Part shown: in pieces, positions 11,037 to 28,300 of the stretch | How positions within the stretch are numbered: the stretch's first letter is position 1 | Layout of the letters: each line of letters begins with the position of its first letter | Assembly (NCBI GenBank): GCA_933822405.4 | Contig: CAKOGP040001903.1 | Span: 151,085 to 215,084, forward strand | Direction of reading: 5' to 3' | Source: Cylindrotheca closterium | Lineage: Eukaryota; Bacillariophyta; Bacillariophyceae; Bacillariales; Bacillariaceae | Length of the DNA stretch: 64,000 bases | The notes under the pieces: generated by a model | Databases searched by the model: none | What the model was told of the DNA's origin: nothing | Seen by the model: the letters and a program-made list of their open reading frames with translations, nothing else | Position numbers and translations under genes: made by a program

Positions 11037-11902
11037 AACGGTGATATGAGAGTTATAGGATAGAGATTGCAATGACTATTTGATTGCAGTGTTTGTTGAA
11101 ATGGTTTGCAAAAAGCAAATCATCAGTCTGTTTTATTGAGTTTCGTGTTTTTTCCCGCCAGGACATGTCACATCGGACAAGTATTGCAACGAATATTCGA
11201 CTGCTCCGACTTCAAATTGCTACAAAATTGCAAAACCGATTGAATGATTGCTGGCCATCAGAAGATCGATTGCGAGGCGTCTGATTGACGAAAGACCCTT
11301 TTCAAAATGCGATAAAAGGGTATCGAAATATGTTTTGGTAAATAGAAAGAAGTGAAAGCTCGCGTCATCATTCAGCGCGTGATGAACCAATAGCGCGGAT
11401 GTGAAAAATATCACTTGGGCAACCATTATATTGTCTTGATGAAGAGCATCAAGAAACAGCTTAAACAATGCATCAGTTTTGATCTTTTTCATCTAGGGGA
11501 TCCAATTTGAGGAAACACCATACTGGCATGGTGCCACCACTCCTGACAATTGCACACAAAGCAATTTTTTTCTCATCGCATTACTGCTGTGCGTCCGTCC
11601 ATCTGTACCACTACTGTAGTTGCTATTCCTGAAGCCAAATGTAACCTTCTGTGGGACCCGTTGGTCCTGAAGTGACAAGCCTCCTTCACGCGAAGTTCCC
11701 TTCATTTTGACAAGTTAGAATACTGTCAACGATGCTATAGATCCGAGACCGATATAGCCAGATAGTAAAATAAAACAGAGATTCTATATCCTTTTTTAAA
11801 AAATGATGTGATGTGATTTTACGATCTCCGAGAGATGGACACGAATCCAGACAGTAAGGTCCGTCTCACGTGACACTGACGTGGTGACATGAGATTGGAC
11901 AA
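11037..11902. other. Intergenic region
   Basis: No gene is supported. It holds the presumed promoter of the membrane protein and then AT-rich sequence with short ORFs only. Confidence 0.5.
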
Positions 11903-12495
11903 TGAGGCAGTGGGAATCCCCGGATTTCTCCCCTAGTTGCGAGATTTTCCCACAGCTCAATTTTCCCATCAGCTCAATTTTCCCCACAACTCAATTTTGC
12001 TTCCCACAACTACTGTAGTTGTGGGAATTCCCTCAACAGTTGTGGGAAAACTGTCATTTCTACAAAAAACCACGTAGGATATGTACTGAGACAAATTTGA
12101 AGTTTCCCACAACTCTAATTGTAGTTGTGGGAAGTTTCCCACAACTCTAATTGTTTTATTGGGAATTATGGGAAAACTGTCCGTTCTACGGAAAACTGTC
12201 TGTTCTACGCACAAAACAACGTTTGATATGTACTGACTAGAAATTAGACAACTACATATGATGTTTCCCAAACATTTAAGGCAAAAAAACGGACAGCTGC
12301 GCAACGGAAATTCCCACAACTAGTTGTGGGAATTTCCCACAACTACAGTAGTTGTAGGAATTTCCCACAACTATTTTTTACAAGATTCCTACAACTATGG
12401 GAATTTTTGGCAAAAAAATGTTCCCACAACTAGGAAATCGCGTCAAATATCGCGGGGACGAAATAAAATGAAAAGGGGGAATTCCCACTGCCTCA
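11903..12495. mobile_element. MITE-like element with 15-bp TIRs and multiple ACAACT/AGTTGT hairpins
   Basis: The ends are perfect 15-base inverted repeats: TGAGGCAGTGGGAAT at 11903-11917 and its reverse complement at 12481-12495. A possible 3-base target duplication AAT flanks GAGGCAG on both sides (11901-11903 and 12495-12497, overlapping the outer TIR base). The interior has no coding capacity and is filled with copies of TTCCCACAACT in both orientations, forming several near-perfect palindromes such as CCCACAACTACTGTAGTTG at about 12003 and CCCACAACTAGTTGTGGG near 12313. Size, TIRs and lack of ORFs fit a non-autonomous DNA transposon. A 3-base duplication would suit a Harbinger-type source, which is inference. 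Confidence 0.65.
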
Positions 12496-14109
12496 ATACT
12501 GTACGTGTACCGAATGTATACTCGTACCGGTATATGTTGAAGCAAGAGCACGCGCGAATGGAACACGGAATCTCAAGCGAAGATCAACGTCCTATGAAGC
12601 CAAAACGGCACCTAACACTATACATTTGCTCACAATAAACTCGATTGCCGCCTTTTGCGAGGATTGTCTGTAAAGGGACTTGAGGGACAGTCGAGGACAC
12701 TAGACAATAGAGTTGTAATAGAGATAGGATTGCTATTCTTATTGATGATAGTTCATGAAAGTGAGGATTGCTCTGAACTTGAGCAGAGGATCCAGCAGTA
12801 GATACACGTAGAGAGTAGTATAGAATTCGGGAGAAGAACTGAGGTGTCAAATGATCGTGAGAGTTACCCAATCAGAGTAAGCCACCGATCCGATCTATTG
12901 GACTCGCGGTGCGATTCGTTTGACCTCAACATCTTTCATCTGAAACAAGATACCTACTCTTGTTCACTATCAATATGATCCCACAATCCTCATCTTCACA
13001 ACACACAGGTTAGGCCGCGGCACATTCCAATGAACATGACACGACGAGGACCACCCATAAACCGCCCCATGTTCTCCCCTCATCGTGCAAAAGGTCTTGA
13101 CGCCATTCTGCGATGGGGTCCATGGTCCATCCGTCGAGAGACTCAGCTCAAAGGCAATTCTTGATGCAGCGATTCGCGTGGCAAAAACTTGCTCCGAGAA
13201 AGTACTACAAGGCGACGAGCCACCATGCACGGCCCGGCCTCCTCTTGACAATAGTTGACCATATATCTGCTAATACTATATATAGACTCTACATTGTTGA
13301 CTACCACTTTAGATGAATGCCTTGACTCTTGCCAGACATGATAGCACTAACTCTGTATGGCCAACCCGACTATACATGGAGTAGACGTATCAATCCTGGT
13401 GGTTGGGTTTTCACTGGAACCGTTGTACAATGGTTGGATTTTCATTGGAACCGTTGTGCGATGAGAGCATATGCATGTGCACCACACCCTGCAGCTCCAA
13501 TGTAATACATCTCCTTCAGCTTTTATGCTATGCATTGATGTATTTATAGTGGCCATAACCGGGGTACCTGGTACCGGTACTGTTCCTCAAGGAAAATATG
13601 AACCCGCTCGTCACCAAGAGCTACATAGGCCCAGCACCATAGCACGACTTATTCGAAATTGAAAATGTGATTGTTCATTCCTCACCAGTCAAGCGCTCCA
13701 GCTCCTTTTTGTGTACTATCCATCGCCTTTAATTCGACATGATCTTTATAACATCATGAAGCATGACCTAGTACCAGTACGTGATGATGACAAAAATTAT
13801 GTAAATAGATACTAACGTGCATCATGTCGTATTCATGGCACCTGCATGTGTCTATCGTTTTCTTGAAACCACTACAGACTACGGACATGCGATAGCAACA
13901 TACATGAACTGTCCCTGGGAAACAATAGACTTCAGCGTTCGGAATACTGTCTACTACTACTGTACTGGTATATAGTAACATAGGTATAAATACCTGGTAC
14001 TACTCTTTTTTAAACCATGAAGACACATACCATCTTGGCAATAAAATACCTCAATCGCGTCACCTAATCAGAGATCTTATTCAGTTCTTTCTAAAATGTA
14101 ACAGCTGCG
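12496..14109. other. 1.6 kb intergenic region
   Basis: Only short, overlapping ORFs are present. An imperfect direct repeat of about 35 bases lies at 13395-13425 and 13431-13460 (GGTTGG(G/A)TTTTCA(C/T)TGGAACCGTTG). Several GGTACCGGTAC-type words occur near 13560-13580. Nothing else is recognised. Confidence 0.5.
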
Positions 14110-17100
14110 CTACTGAGTCTTTTGACGAAGTTTCCATCCAGCAGAGTGATTGGAAAGAACGGAGACGTCATCTTCTTTGCCTTCCGGCAATAATCTCTGC
14201 GATATACTCAAAAGATCGCCATCGGCAAGTCCTCCTTGGAACACTCTTCTCTCGGCGCTTAGCTGAGTTGACGCAATATCCAAATACTTTCCGTATTTTT
14301 GTTGGATGCTGTCCACTAAGGCATTAGCACCCCAATCGTCGTACATTTCGTAGGCTTCTGTGATATAATTTCCTACAAGCAAATCCCGTGCCTTCTGAAG
14401 AATGGGGCTTTTCAGGACACTGTCTTCTAAACTCAAGAAATGTTCTGCAGCCAGCACGGATCCCAGACCAGCGTCTTGCTTGTACCCCCCTTGGATCGCC
14501 ATGTTAATGGCATCATCAAAAGAAGACTGAACAAGAGAAGGCTTCTGTCCATTTAAGGACAAAAGCTGGGCCTCGAGAAGCATACATCGATGACGGCTGT
14601 TTTCTCCTTTTGAGTTGCAGAGTGAAATGAGCTGGTTGCAGCGCCTTCGAGCTTTGCTGCCATACGACTTCTTGTTTCGCGTCCGAGCCAACATGGCATA
14701 AGTCAGAGAGGTGAAATAGATTCCAAGACTTCGAACTGCGTGAGAATTCTCAAATTCGGCAAGTGGTGCCAACTTTTCTGCCATTTCCAAAGCAAACTCG
14801 TAGTCCCCAAAGAAAACACCCAACTGAAGGCGAGCAAGCAAGCAGTAGATCAAACGATAGGTACTTGATGAATCTGAATTTTCCGGGATTTCAAAAGTCT
14901 TGAGGTCCATGGTTGCCGTGCCCATCAAGTATTGTCCAACAAACCGCTGTTGGATCGTCATTCCGAGAACTGCGTCTACCTTGTAGACTTGCAACTTCCG
15001 TACCAAGTTGGCGAACTTTTCATCGACATTCCCCAAATAGTAGCCGGCATTGAACTCATGGTAAATACTTGCAGTGCGACTGAGTAGACCGTTCTCAAAG
15101 TCGCCAGTTTCCATTCCAGATTTGTATGCCCGATCATACAATTTCAACACTTCTTCATTCGACTTCCACGAAGTCATCCAATAGGCGACGACGAAGATTT
15201 GTAGAGACTCCAAGTGCTTTGCATTGAACCGTGTCAAAATCTTTCTGGCCAACTCTGCAAACCGTGCAGCACCTTCCATATCATTCACATTGAGGCAGAA
15301 TAGGCAATATCCTGTCACCGCAAACGTCGATGTATCGCACAGCCCGTACTTTATGGAAATTCGAAGCATCCGAAGGGTTCCGACCATGAATCCAACCAAG
15401 TTGCCGCAGTAGAAAGATTGATAGGCGTTCGAGGCGAGGAATGCCATGACATATTCCTGCTTCTTGTCGGTCATGGTTGGAAGATTCAAGATCTCTTTGT
15501 CGGACTTTTTCTTCAAGTAACGCTTGATGTATAGAAAATCCTTCGTCAAACTGGCATGTAGAGAAAGAACGCCTCGGGGGTACTGCTTCAGCAGTTGCAA
15601 GGTGGCCACACTCATTTCTGCCGACTCTTTGTGTCTTTCTTCTCTTCCGAGTGCCTTGGACATGGCAAGCTGGACCGGCATTTTGTCTTCCACTCGTTTT
15701 GCCTTTTGCAAGACTTCGTCGCCAATCGCTTTGCCTACTTGAAGATGCCCTTGACACAGCTTGACATCAACAATGGTTTGATACACCTTAAGTGTCAAGT
15801 CATAATGAGATTCCCATGGATCCGATAGCCTTAAAATCTCCTGAAGGGCAAATCCCAAATATTTAGCAGCTGTTTCAAAAGCGGCACAAGACGTCGCTCG
15901 TTCTCCAGCCTCCAGATTCACTCGAATGGGAAAGATCGAATCCTGTCCAAGCTCTCGGGCAGTGGCGTTCACGTGATCTGCAGCCACGTAGATCATCCAG
16001 TTATCTCCTCCGTCTTCCATTCCCATTCGATACAATCGTTCTCCCAATTTGAATCTGAACGTGCTTCGTGGCAAACCTTCGGGGACAAGGGCGTATGCTG
16101 CGTGTCAATACGTGAGTGATTTGCTTCGTGCTGTGTTTTTGACGATCATCAAATATGGGAGAGTCAGTATACGTACCAGCTTGTCGGATTCGGTCGTGTG
16201 CAAAGAAATACTTTGAGGAGCCCATACTATTCATCAGGTGACCCTCCAAGACCGCCTTGTCGAGGAGCTTGGTAAAGAATTCTGGATCCACGTTGTTACC
16301 ATCTAGCTCTATAAGCTTATACAGCGTGGAAAAGTCAATGCCATTGCGAGTATAAGCCGTAATGGTCATCGCTTTTTGCATTTTGAATGGCATTTTCTTG
16401 AGCTTTTGGGTAATGCTTTCAATGATACTGCCCGACAACTTATCATCCACGTTTTCCAGTTTCCAATTCCATTTCAGTGTTTCTGGTGAAAAAACCAATA
16501 AGCCTTTTCGGCACATTTCATCTAGCACTTGCTTTGCAAAGACCAAATTTCCTTGCGTCTTGCTGAATACCATATCGGCCAGAGGAGCAATGGTGTCTTT
16601 CTCCACGTTTAGAATATCAGCCACAAAGCTTGTGGTTTCAGATTCGGTAAGATTGGTCAATTCGGTTTTGCTAACGTGTTGACTCTTTTCAATAGCCTCG
16701 AGGACTTGGTAAAATGGAGATTCTTCAGTCATTTCGTCAGGTCGGAAGCATCCGATGAACATCAAATAGCGCAAATCTCCATCAGTCAGCAAGGCCTCCA
16801 GTAGACTTGCCGATGCTGTGTCACACCATTGCAGGTCATCCAACAAAAGCACCACAGGCCTTTCTTTCGTACTTATGGCATTCACGAAGTTCTGAAAGAC
16901 GTACTTCAGTCGATTTGGAGCATGCTCATTGTTTCCTATGGGATTCGAAGCACAAGTTCCCGTAACATCTTTCAATCCGGGAATAACCGTAGACAAGAAT
17001 TCAGCTTCATTTCCCATGGCGGTAATAACTTCCTTTCTCACTCGCTTCAGCTCGTCTGCTTCTTCAGGCGTGGTTAAAAGCGACCCAAGGCCATTGAAGG

Positions 17101-17491
17101 CTTCAATGATGGCCGAAAAGGGATCTACAGAAATATCATCAAACTTCCCATGCAAAAAGAATGGTTTGACAGGACCGTCTGCTGCTGCTTCTTCAGACGA
17201 CCTTTGTTCCAATTGATCCATAAATTGTTTGGCGACTGTGGATTTTCCAGTGCCAGCAGCCCCCGTGATTAAAGCAATGGTGGGTTTGTTGGAGTCTTGG
17301 GTTTCCCCATCTTGACTCTTGAACGACGATCCTCCAGTTTGTACATGTTTGTATATTTCATGAAGGCCCGAGATTGCTTTGTCCCGAAGATGGGTACCAA
17401 CGACACTAAAGTCCAGGTTATTTTGGTGATGGCTAGTACTGGCTGTTACCGAGGAGGTACCGGCGTTGCTAGATACCAAAGATGAGGACAT
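14110..17491 (-). CDS. Large AAA/STAND-type ATPase with helical-repeat C-terminus, two exons (14110-16097, 16177-17491)
   Basis: Splicing at GTACGT (16176) and ACGCAG (16098) gives an intron of 79 bases and a continuous 1100-aa protein. The junction reads DRIRQAAYALVPEG, which restores the family motif broken in the unspliced frame. The N-terminal half is an AAA_16-like ATPase: Walker A GAAGTGKST at residues 77-85 and Walker B VVLLLDDLQW at 213-222, followed by GCFRPDEM and helical regions. The C-terminal 650 residues are alpha-helical and resemble TPR-like repeats, as in the bacterial predicted ATPases linked to signalling kinases and cyclases. No catalytic effector domain is seen, so it may act as an ATP-dependent scaffold or sensor. 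Function is inferred from fold only. Confidence 0.8.
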
Positions 17492-18207
17492 TGTCGTTTT
17501 GGAAAGTAAATAAAATGCGAGTAAAATCAGGAATCAAAATCATGAACGGAACACTTTTTATATGAACACACTTTACGATCACCTTTTTTATGGCAGAAGA
17601 TCTCATTATGGCCTACCGTACTGGTAACCCTAACAAAAATCGAAATAGAACTCTTGCATAAATATAAATTATATATTGATGTCTCCAGCGAACAAATGAA
17701 TTTTAAGCTTTCGGAGAAACGCTCTTCAAGACTATATGTGGTCTGGGCCAATGCTTTGCCAGCAAGTATTTATAGATATGTAATGAGAGTATTTTACACT
17801 TTTATGCGAAAATGGCGGTAGTTTTTCAAATTATAGTTAGATGAATGCTGCCGTTTCGCCTTTGCACTACAGTACCAGAATCTAGGAAGAACCAGCGAGG
17901 ACAGATGGGGGACATCAGGACATGCAGCAACATTTAATTTTGTGGGACATCGCGGAGAAAAGATCGTTCTAGCGTCTTCGCATCCGCTTGCAGATAGAGG
18001 CTCAATAAAAGGATATGATTCTTCTTCGGTACGAAGCCGAAGTTTTTGATCGCTTCTCATCGGTTTTGCCTACATTTGATCAGAGTTAGTTTTTGTTTGA
18101 CACTTGGGTTGATGTTCGTGCTTCTGATAGAGGCTCACATTTTCGAAATAACGCGGTACATAATGGTCAGCTTGCTGTTGTTTCTATTTGCATTACCTAG
18201 CAGCTAG
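17492..18207. other. Intergenic region, part of it duplicated at 31.8 kb
   Basis: No gene is supported. From about 17924 (GCAGCAACATTTAATT) the sequence is the source or sister of 31795 onward, where GGGACATCGCGGAGAAA and neighbouring words recur. Confidence 0.5.
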
Positions 18208-19979
18208 CTATTGGAACTGGTCATTGAAGTCTCCGTTATCTTCCTCCCAACAGTGATGTGTTCCATAATATGGTGGAAAGAGTTCTTGACCTGAATAAAA
18301 AATGAGTAAATGAGACGAAAGGTTGAACAGCACACCAATCTAGCAATCAGATCTAACTTACCGCACTCATAGCAGAAATGGGTCGCGCATGTTGGGCACT
18401 TCATATGAAAGCAACCTTCGATTCGTTCGACGCCATTCGAACAATTGGGACAGCATTGTCCATTTTCCAAAATCCATTGCAAGGCTACTCCATCATGTTG
18501 TCTCGAAACTGCATAGTTCACAATCCATGGATACTTGGATTCGCAATTCTTCTTTTGTTCTGGCGTTGCTCGAATGTACCGTCGACAAAACTTGAGCGTC
18601 GTTTGAAATTCACAAACTTCTCGGTGTTCCTGCCGGGTGACACCCTGCTTGATGCGCTTGAGGCATAGTTCACACCAACTCTTGTCGCAGCAATCGCAAA
18701 AGACAAAGGTATTCTTGGCATCTTTGGATCGTTTGCGCATACATACGTCTTCTTTTTCATAGTCTTGGTTCTGGATCATTTTAGTAGTTTCTTCGACACA
18801 AGCTTTGGATAAGCATCGGTCTAGAGAGTAGCAAATGGGATACTGCAAATCTCGTTGCCATCGTTGGATTTGCTTGTATTCTTGTGATGTAATATGACAC
18901 TGAACCGTTTGATCAATGGATATTTCGGACCGACACTTGTCAATGGGACACAAAAAAGGATTGGTCCTATACCCAGCCAGTTCGGTTACTTTGACTTTGA
19001 GGTAGATTGGAAAGCAATCTTGGCAAAAGAAATGGCCGCAGGATGGCAAAGTGACACCCTTGTCGCAACGCGTTGTATCGAAGCAAATGGGACATTTCGT
19101 CATGTACAGCTTTTGCCACGACAAAATCAATGCTTGTTTGGCATAGTCGAGAACATCCTTGGGTGGATTTGAAAACTGTAGTTTTCGTGTGGGAGCTGGC
19201 GGCGACTTTGACTTGGATTTGTCGTCTTTATTTCTTTTTGATTTGGTTGCTTTCCGTTTCGCATCCTCCGCCTTTTGCATCTTTCGTTCCATTGCCAGTG
19301 CTTCTTGACGAGGATTTAGTAGCGACCCCACATTGGAATGATACAACAAATCCATCTGTGGTGGCAATAGAATCAAACGATAGTCGCCTTCCTCATGAAT
19401 GGTTTCCCAATAGCTCCATAATTCATGCTCGCATAGTTCGACAATACTGAAAGAGGCACACATGGTCATGAGTTCCGTTTCTTCTTGTAGTTTCACTTGG
19501 CATTTCTTGTTCAGCCAAGACATGATTGTGGGTTTTTCCAGCTCGGGTAGTTCGGGAGGATAATATTCCCAATCGATTTTGACTTGGGAAGGCATGATGA
19601 ACGTGCTCGAGTCCTCCAATCCTTCCTCCACCTGCTCCTCATCGTCTGACATAATTATTACGGAATACACGAGTTTAATGTTCAATATGGGAGGTTTGGC
19701 CAGAGTAAAGTATCGATACTGGTTGTCTTCTGTCACTTTGCGACAAAATGCCAGTGAGGAAGAGGCAGCATGAAGGGTCAGCTGCACTCTTCCACAAAAT
19801 CCCGAATGATGCTTATTGTGCGAGCAATGCGAGTTGGTCGTGGAAATTTCGACTGATGACAATAATGGAACAACCTTGGATTCTTCCACGTAAATGGCAG
19901 CCGTCGCCGACCAATCCATGTTGGATTCGGCCATTTCCAAATAATCGTTGGATGATTCTTCTGGCTGAAGGTCTCTCAT
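18208..19979 (-). CDS. RBR-type E3 ubiquitin ligase (RWD + RING1-IBR-RING2, RNF14-like), exons 18208-18290 and 18362-19979
   Basis: The 566-aa protein is recovered by removing a 71-base intron (GTAAGT at 18361, TTCAG at 18291). The unspliced frame reads into a wrong tail, while splicing gives CYECGQELFPPYYGTHHCWEE and ends FNDQFQ. An RWD-like region covers about residues 20-215 (PPILNIKL, YPPELPELEKP). RING1 is at 296-349 (CPICFD, CGHFFCQDCF, CPIDKC). The IBR spans about 380-470. RING2 is at 509-540, with CPNCSNGVERIEGCFHMKC. C523 in GCFHMKC occupies the catalytic Cys position of RBR ligases, which form a thioester with ubiquitin before transfer. A Lys/Ser-rich linker (ATKSKRNKDDKSKSKS) separates RWD and RING1. 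A degraded partial duplicate lies at 31989-32955. Confidence 0.9.
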
Positions 19980-20529
19980 GATGCTTGGGGTTTTGCTTTT
20001 GCTTCTGCTTTTGCTTTTGACTACTATTATGTGATGCTATTATATATGAATGAATATGCTCTGAAACACACAGTAGGTGTTCTATCTGTACCGCCGTATC
20101 GCTGCTGCTGCTGCTGCTACTTCCATGTGATATATCAAAGAGTCTGTTTCGATACTATTTTATAGTTGTATTTGCGATTTCTCCAAACGTGCAGTCAGTC
20201 GCTCGTCATCATCATCCTTATTACTGTATAAAATATAAAATATCGGTGGTCGATCGTTCGCTGCGGGTTCATCGCAGGTTTCTTGATAGTGGACTAGAGC
20301 AGTACCTTTTGCAATCTCGTGAAAAAACTCAACAACATTAATGCTGTCACTGAAATGTCGCAGGCATTCAAACTGCTGAATATTTTCAAAATACCGCATG
20401 AGTCGCACCATATTTTCGAATCATGCACTGGAAAAACGCATCATCATCTATTTTAATATCTTATTATCATTATTTTATATGTTATTTCAATGATCATCTC
20501 AACAATAACCACAAATAATAACAGCAATA
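19980..20529. other. Divergent intergenic region with a weak 83-codon ORF (20160-20411, minus)
   Basis: This lies between the RBR gene and the divergent AAA gene, so promoters for both are expected. The minus-strand ORF begins MVRLMRYFENIQQFECL and has no recognised domain. A 55-base part of it (about 20319-20378) recurs at 33063-33118 outside any ORF context, so coding is doubtful. Short CTG repeats occur near 20105. Confidence 0.35.
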
Positions 20530-23989
<3,460 letters not shown>

Positions 23990-24861
23990 AATTGCGTTTC
24001 CATTACAAGCGTATGCCTCACTCACTCCAGTGTTCACTGTGGACATGATTTTACTCGACGATCAGTGAAAGCCATCCAATTTGAAGAGAGTGTACTTTCA
24101 ACAGTATATTTAGTGCCGTTATACTATTTAGTACAGTCTTGAATATCTATTGGCCCGCATGGTTGGTTCATGTCGTTGATCGTACTTTCAACAGTCGCTA
24201 GTGGGCTTCGTCCTGTGGCCGTGGAGAAAGAGAGGAGTGATGCTAAGCTAGTTCTATTGAAGGTTAGCGCTATATGGCTACAACTCTGATGATGACTGGA
24301 GAAAAGGAACAGAACATAAATGGACTAGGTGCATTTCAGCAAAGAGTATTTGAGTACTTTATAAGATTCTCAAAGGCATTTTAATTCGCAGCATTCATCA
24401 TTGACCACTTCTTAGAATAGTCGTCGGCCACCAAAGTGGGAACAGTTACACTCCTGCATCACACATTGATTCTCCATCCCACAATAGTCTCCCATCATAT
24501 TTTCAATCAACACCCCTGATCCACTCCAGTATCGGCGATTCTGTTGATGGTAGGTAGTGGTCGGTAGTAGCAGTAGCAGTGCCAGTACTCAGCTAACTGA
24601 CTCCATTTTCCAGCACTTTGACGTTTGTCATCTTTCAAAATTATATAATGCTACTACAGTTGCTCCATCATAAATGTCCATTCGACTCAGACCTAGATTG
24701 TCTTCATGAAGAAGCGCATTCGACTGTAGTGCCATTGGATACACCAAAACGTTGTTTATCACAAAAAACAGTTGCCCCTGTTCCAACGCTCCAGCCGCCT
24801 ACACTTTACGATCGCCATTTGACAGAAAATCTTTCGCAAAATTGATTATGGCCAATCCTGG
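23990..24861. other. Intergenic region before the Copia element
   Basis: Only short ORFs are present. An AGTAGCAGTAGCAGT microrepeat lies near 24566. The last six bases, TCCTGG, form the left target-site duplication of the retrotransposon. Confidence 0.5.
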
Positions 24862-25304
24862 TGTAAAAAAAACTCAATCGATATGACTCAATAAAAGTTT
24901 TGGGGCAATAAACGATTGTGATTGTAATGTATTGATTGATTAAGATTAGTTGAGATTGATATCAAGTTTCTTTTAGATTGGATTGAATTGAATTTGTCGT
25001 TGTTTGTTGTTGTGAGCTCTGATCTGATGAAATCTCTCAGATCGGCTCTAGTCGTACAGTAGCATTCTGATCTTGCTTGATCATGCAATGACCTTCATTC
25101 AAGATCAGTTACTTATATTCTGGCATACATCCAAGATCAATCATATGGCAATCCAAGATAATCATAAGCCTCCTTGCTGACATCGGACTTCTCAATTTAG
25201 AATTCGTTATCCCGGTCAGTGTATTTCCAATGACCGTTGAGTCCACGGAGTCGATTCATGATTCAACCATTCATGATTTGGTTCAAATACCGTATATCTG
25301 TACA
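24862..25304 (-). repeat. 3' LTR of the Copia element (443 bp)
   Basis: It matches 31347-31789 over its whole length when compared by eye. It carries TG...CA ends. The ORF inside it is also present in the other LTR and is not a gene. Confidence 0.95.
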
Positions 25305-25337
25305 CTCCCTCTTTTGCTCCAAATCTTGATCTTCTCA

Positions 25338-28300
25338 TTACCAACCAAGTACCAATTTTCTGAACTTGACAAAACTCGCTTCATTCAATGGCTTTGTTAG
25401 TATGTCTGCAATTTGATCCAGTGTGTGTATCTTGTGAATACTTATCATGCAAGGTCCATCACCAATGTATGATCTGAAGTGGTGTAGTCTGTTGTTCAAA
25501 TGTTTTGTCCTTGGTCGAAACTTGTGCACTTTCGCAATTTCCAATGCCCCACTGTTGTCCTCAAAAACTTTACAATGCACCTTCGCTTTTGAAGTTTCCA
25601 GAGGTATCCCATTATCAATCATTTCTTGAAAAAGGTTCATGATAGGAATTGCTTCTCTGAGTGCATAAGATAGTCCAGTGTATTCTGATTCGGTCGATGA
25701 GAGTGCTACCTCTGTTTGCATCTGGGATTTCCAAACAATGGGACATCCAGCGTAGGTGATGTAATATCCATGTCTTGATCTTGCAGTATCGCGATCCTCA
25801 TATTCATTTGGATCCCAATTTCCTGCAAAGTCAGCATCAACATATACTTCAATACCTTTCTCTTTGTCTGGTTTCAATATAGTCCCTTTGTCCTTCGTGC
25901 CTTTCAGATATCGACCTAACCATCGAATGGCCTCTCCATGTTCCTTCTTTGGACAACTCGAGAATCTCGCACATTGATGAGTAATGTACGCAATATCAGA
26001 TCGAGATCCCTTCTCGAGATAATTCAATTTTCCTATCACTGATCGATAGTTGAATGATCCATCGAAGTCTGGAGAGTCAGAATGCCTTGACAGTAGTTTG
26101 GATGACGGAGCTGGAATCGATCTTGGTTTGGCATTGTCTTCCAACCGTAGATCTTCAAGAATCTGGTCAATAAGATGTGGTTGTGTGAGATGGATTGTAC
26201 CATCTTCTTTTCGTTCAATGTTAACACCAAGGAAATCTTGGATGTCTCCTTCAATCGTAATGTCCAGTTTGGCGGCTTTAATGTCTTCAATTGCCTGCTC
26301 AACTTCCTTCAAATCAGGACCTGCCAATAATGAATCGTCTGTGTACAATACATACATCACAGATCCTCGATAGAACACACATTCATCAACTTCGGATTGC
26401 TTGAAACCGACTTCGTCAATGAGTTTGCGTGACAGAAACTTGAAAAACACACGAGAGGATTGTTTTCCGCCGTATACATTTCGATGGAGTTTCAACACGT
26501 AATCTTTTGTGTTCCCCTTGGACACTTCGAATCCACCAGGTATTTTCATGTAAATTTCACGTTCAACTGGTGCTTGTGGAAACGCCAAGACGTAATCAAT
26601 TTGCCTTGTATGCCAACCAAGAAGAGCTGATAGGACCAACAAAGTTCGGATTGAGTTCCAGCTCGCAACTGGAGCATATGTTTGATCATAATGTTTTCCA
26701 TATTGCATCTTTGAGCCGTCAATGTTCAATCTCGCTTTGTACTTCTTGATCGTTCTTGTCTTGATATCTCTTTTTCTTTTCATTTGCCACACCGCTGGTA
26801 GTATTGTGCCTCCCTCTGGAACCTGCGATCGATGTACCACACTGAAATTTCCATTGTTGATTTGATCTTCCCATTCTTTCTTCATTGCTTTCTTGAATTC
26901 ATGGGCATCCTTTTCTCGCATGGCTTCATGCATGTACATTGTGTCTGGGTCCGAGGTTGCTTTATAAATACTTAGCGGGTCCTGCTCCATTTCTCCTGCA
27001 TAATTGGGGAACATTGCTTGGAGGCAGAATATTTCTCCTTCAACGTCATGCACAGTGGCTCTCGATAGTTCTGCCTTCATTGCTTTAATGATATCCTCAG
27101 CCGGATGAGGATGCTGCGCTGACTTGGGATCCCTTTGGCTTTCGGGAACTCGCTCCTTCTCTTTCTCCTCCTCGAAAATTGAAGGGCGACCAGTGTCTGC
27201 ATCGCTGACTGCTCCTGGATTTGATGGTGGGTCATTGTTATTTGTTGGTTCATCCATTTGACTATCATTGGATGGGGATGGCTGCAGCCCATTGTCGAGG
27301 CCATCAGGGGTCGGCATCTCGAACTGTGTGTGTTTTTCCGGCTTTGATACTTCATCATCCATTCTCGCTTTCTTCTTTGGCGGTTGGACTCCCTCTGAAA
27401 CTGGCAAAACTTCCTGTGTTTTAGGATCGACTGACTCCATTGTCGAGGCTTGCTTTCGCTTTGAATTGTCCGGTTTATCATGCTGGACTAAGCCTGCCTT
27501 TCGTTGCCATTGAGTATCAAATTTGTCTTCTTTGACGGTTTGAAATCTTCGATCGAATATCACATGGAACTGAGGTGACACTAGCCCAGTTGTCCTATCA
27601 AGGACCAATGCAATGTTTCGACCATGGTTTGGAGATCGCCCAAGATATATGCCCACTTTGGATCGATACTCCCATTTGTTGTGAATCCCTTTTCCACTCT
27701 GCAATGCAGTATTCAGAACATAGACTGGGCAACCAAAAGGCACCCAATGCTTCTCATTCAATTGTACTTGAGAGTTGCTGAATAGTTGCAATGGCGAGCG
27801 TCCTTGCTTGTCCTTGAGGTTCGGCGATTCATTGATTGCGTCATTTGCCATTCTCAGAGCATAAGGCCATAGATGAACGGTACCTGCCATGCTCCACCTT
27901 CTATGTTGGTGTATCAGCATTGATCGAGCAAGATCCTGTAGTGATCGGATTCTTCTCTCAGCAAGTCCATTGGAATGGTGTGCATTTACTCCAGCGAAAG
28001 AAAGTCCTTGCTCCATCTTCCGGCATTCGTCAACCCATTTATGTGCTCTGAAAATTCCGTTGTCGGCATGGTAGTGTTGAACTCTCACGCCATGTTGCTT
28101 GCAATAGGCTTCAAATGCTTTCTTGCCTTCAATGGTCTCATCCGCAGTTGCTGTTTTCTGCAAGTAAACAAAGCTCAATCCTGAATATTGGTCGACATAA
28201 ACAGTAGCGTACTTGTATCGCTTCTTAGTCAATGTGCCAGATATTTGGGCAATCAATCCAGGTGAAGGCGAGACAAGTTGATCAACTGAAATGACTTCTC

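Noticed and set aside
11980..12440. CRISPR-like repeat array in the TTCCCACAACT region
   Set aside because: Copies are in both orientations with irregular spacing; it is a MITE in a eukaryotic genome.
24888..25088. 66-codon ORF in both LTRs
   Set aside because: It is conserved only because the LTRs are identical; there is no domain or start context.
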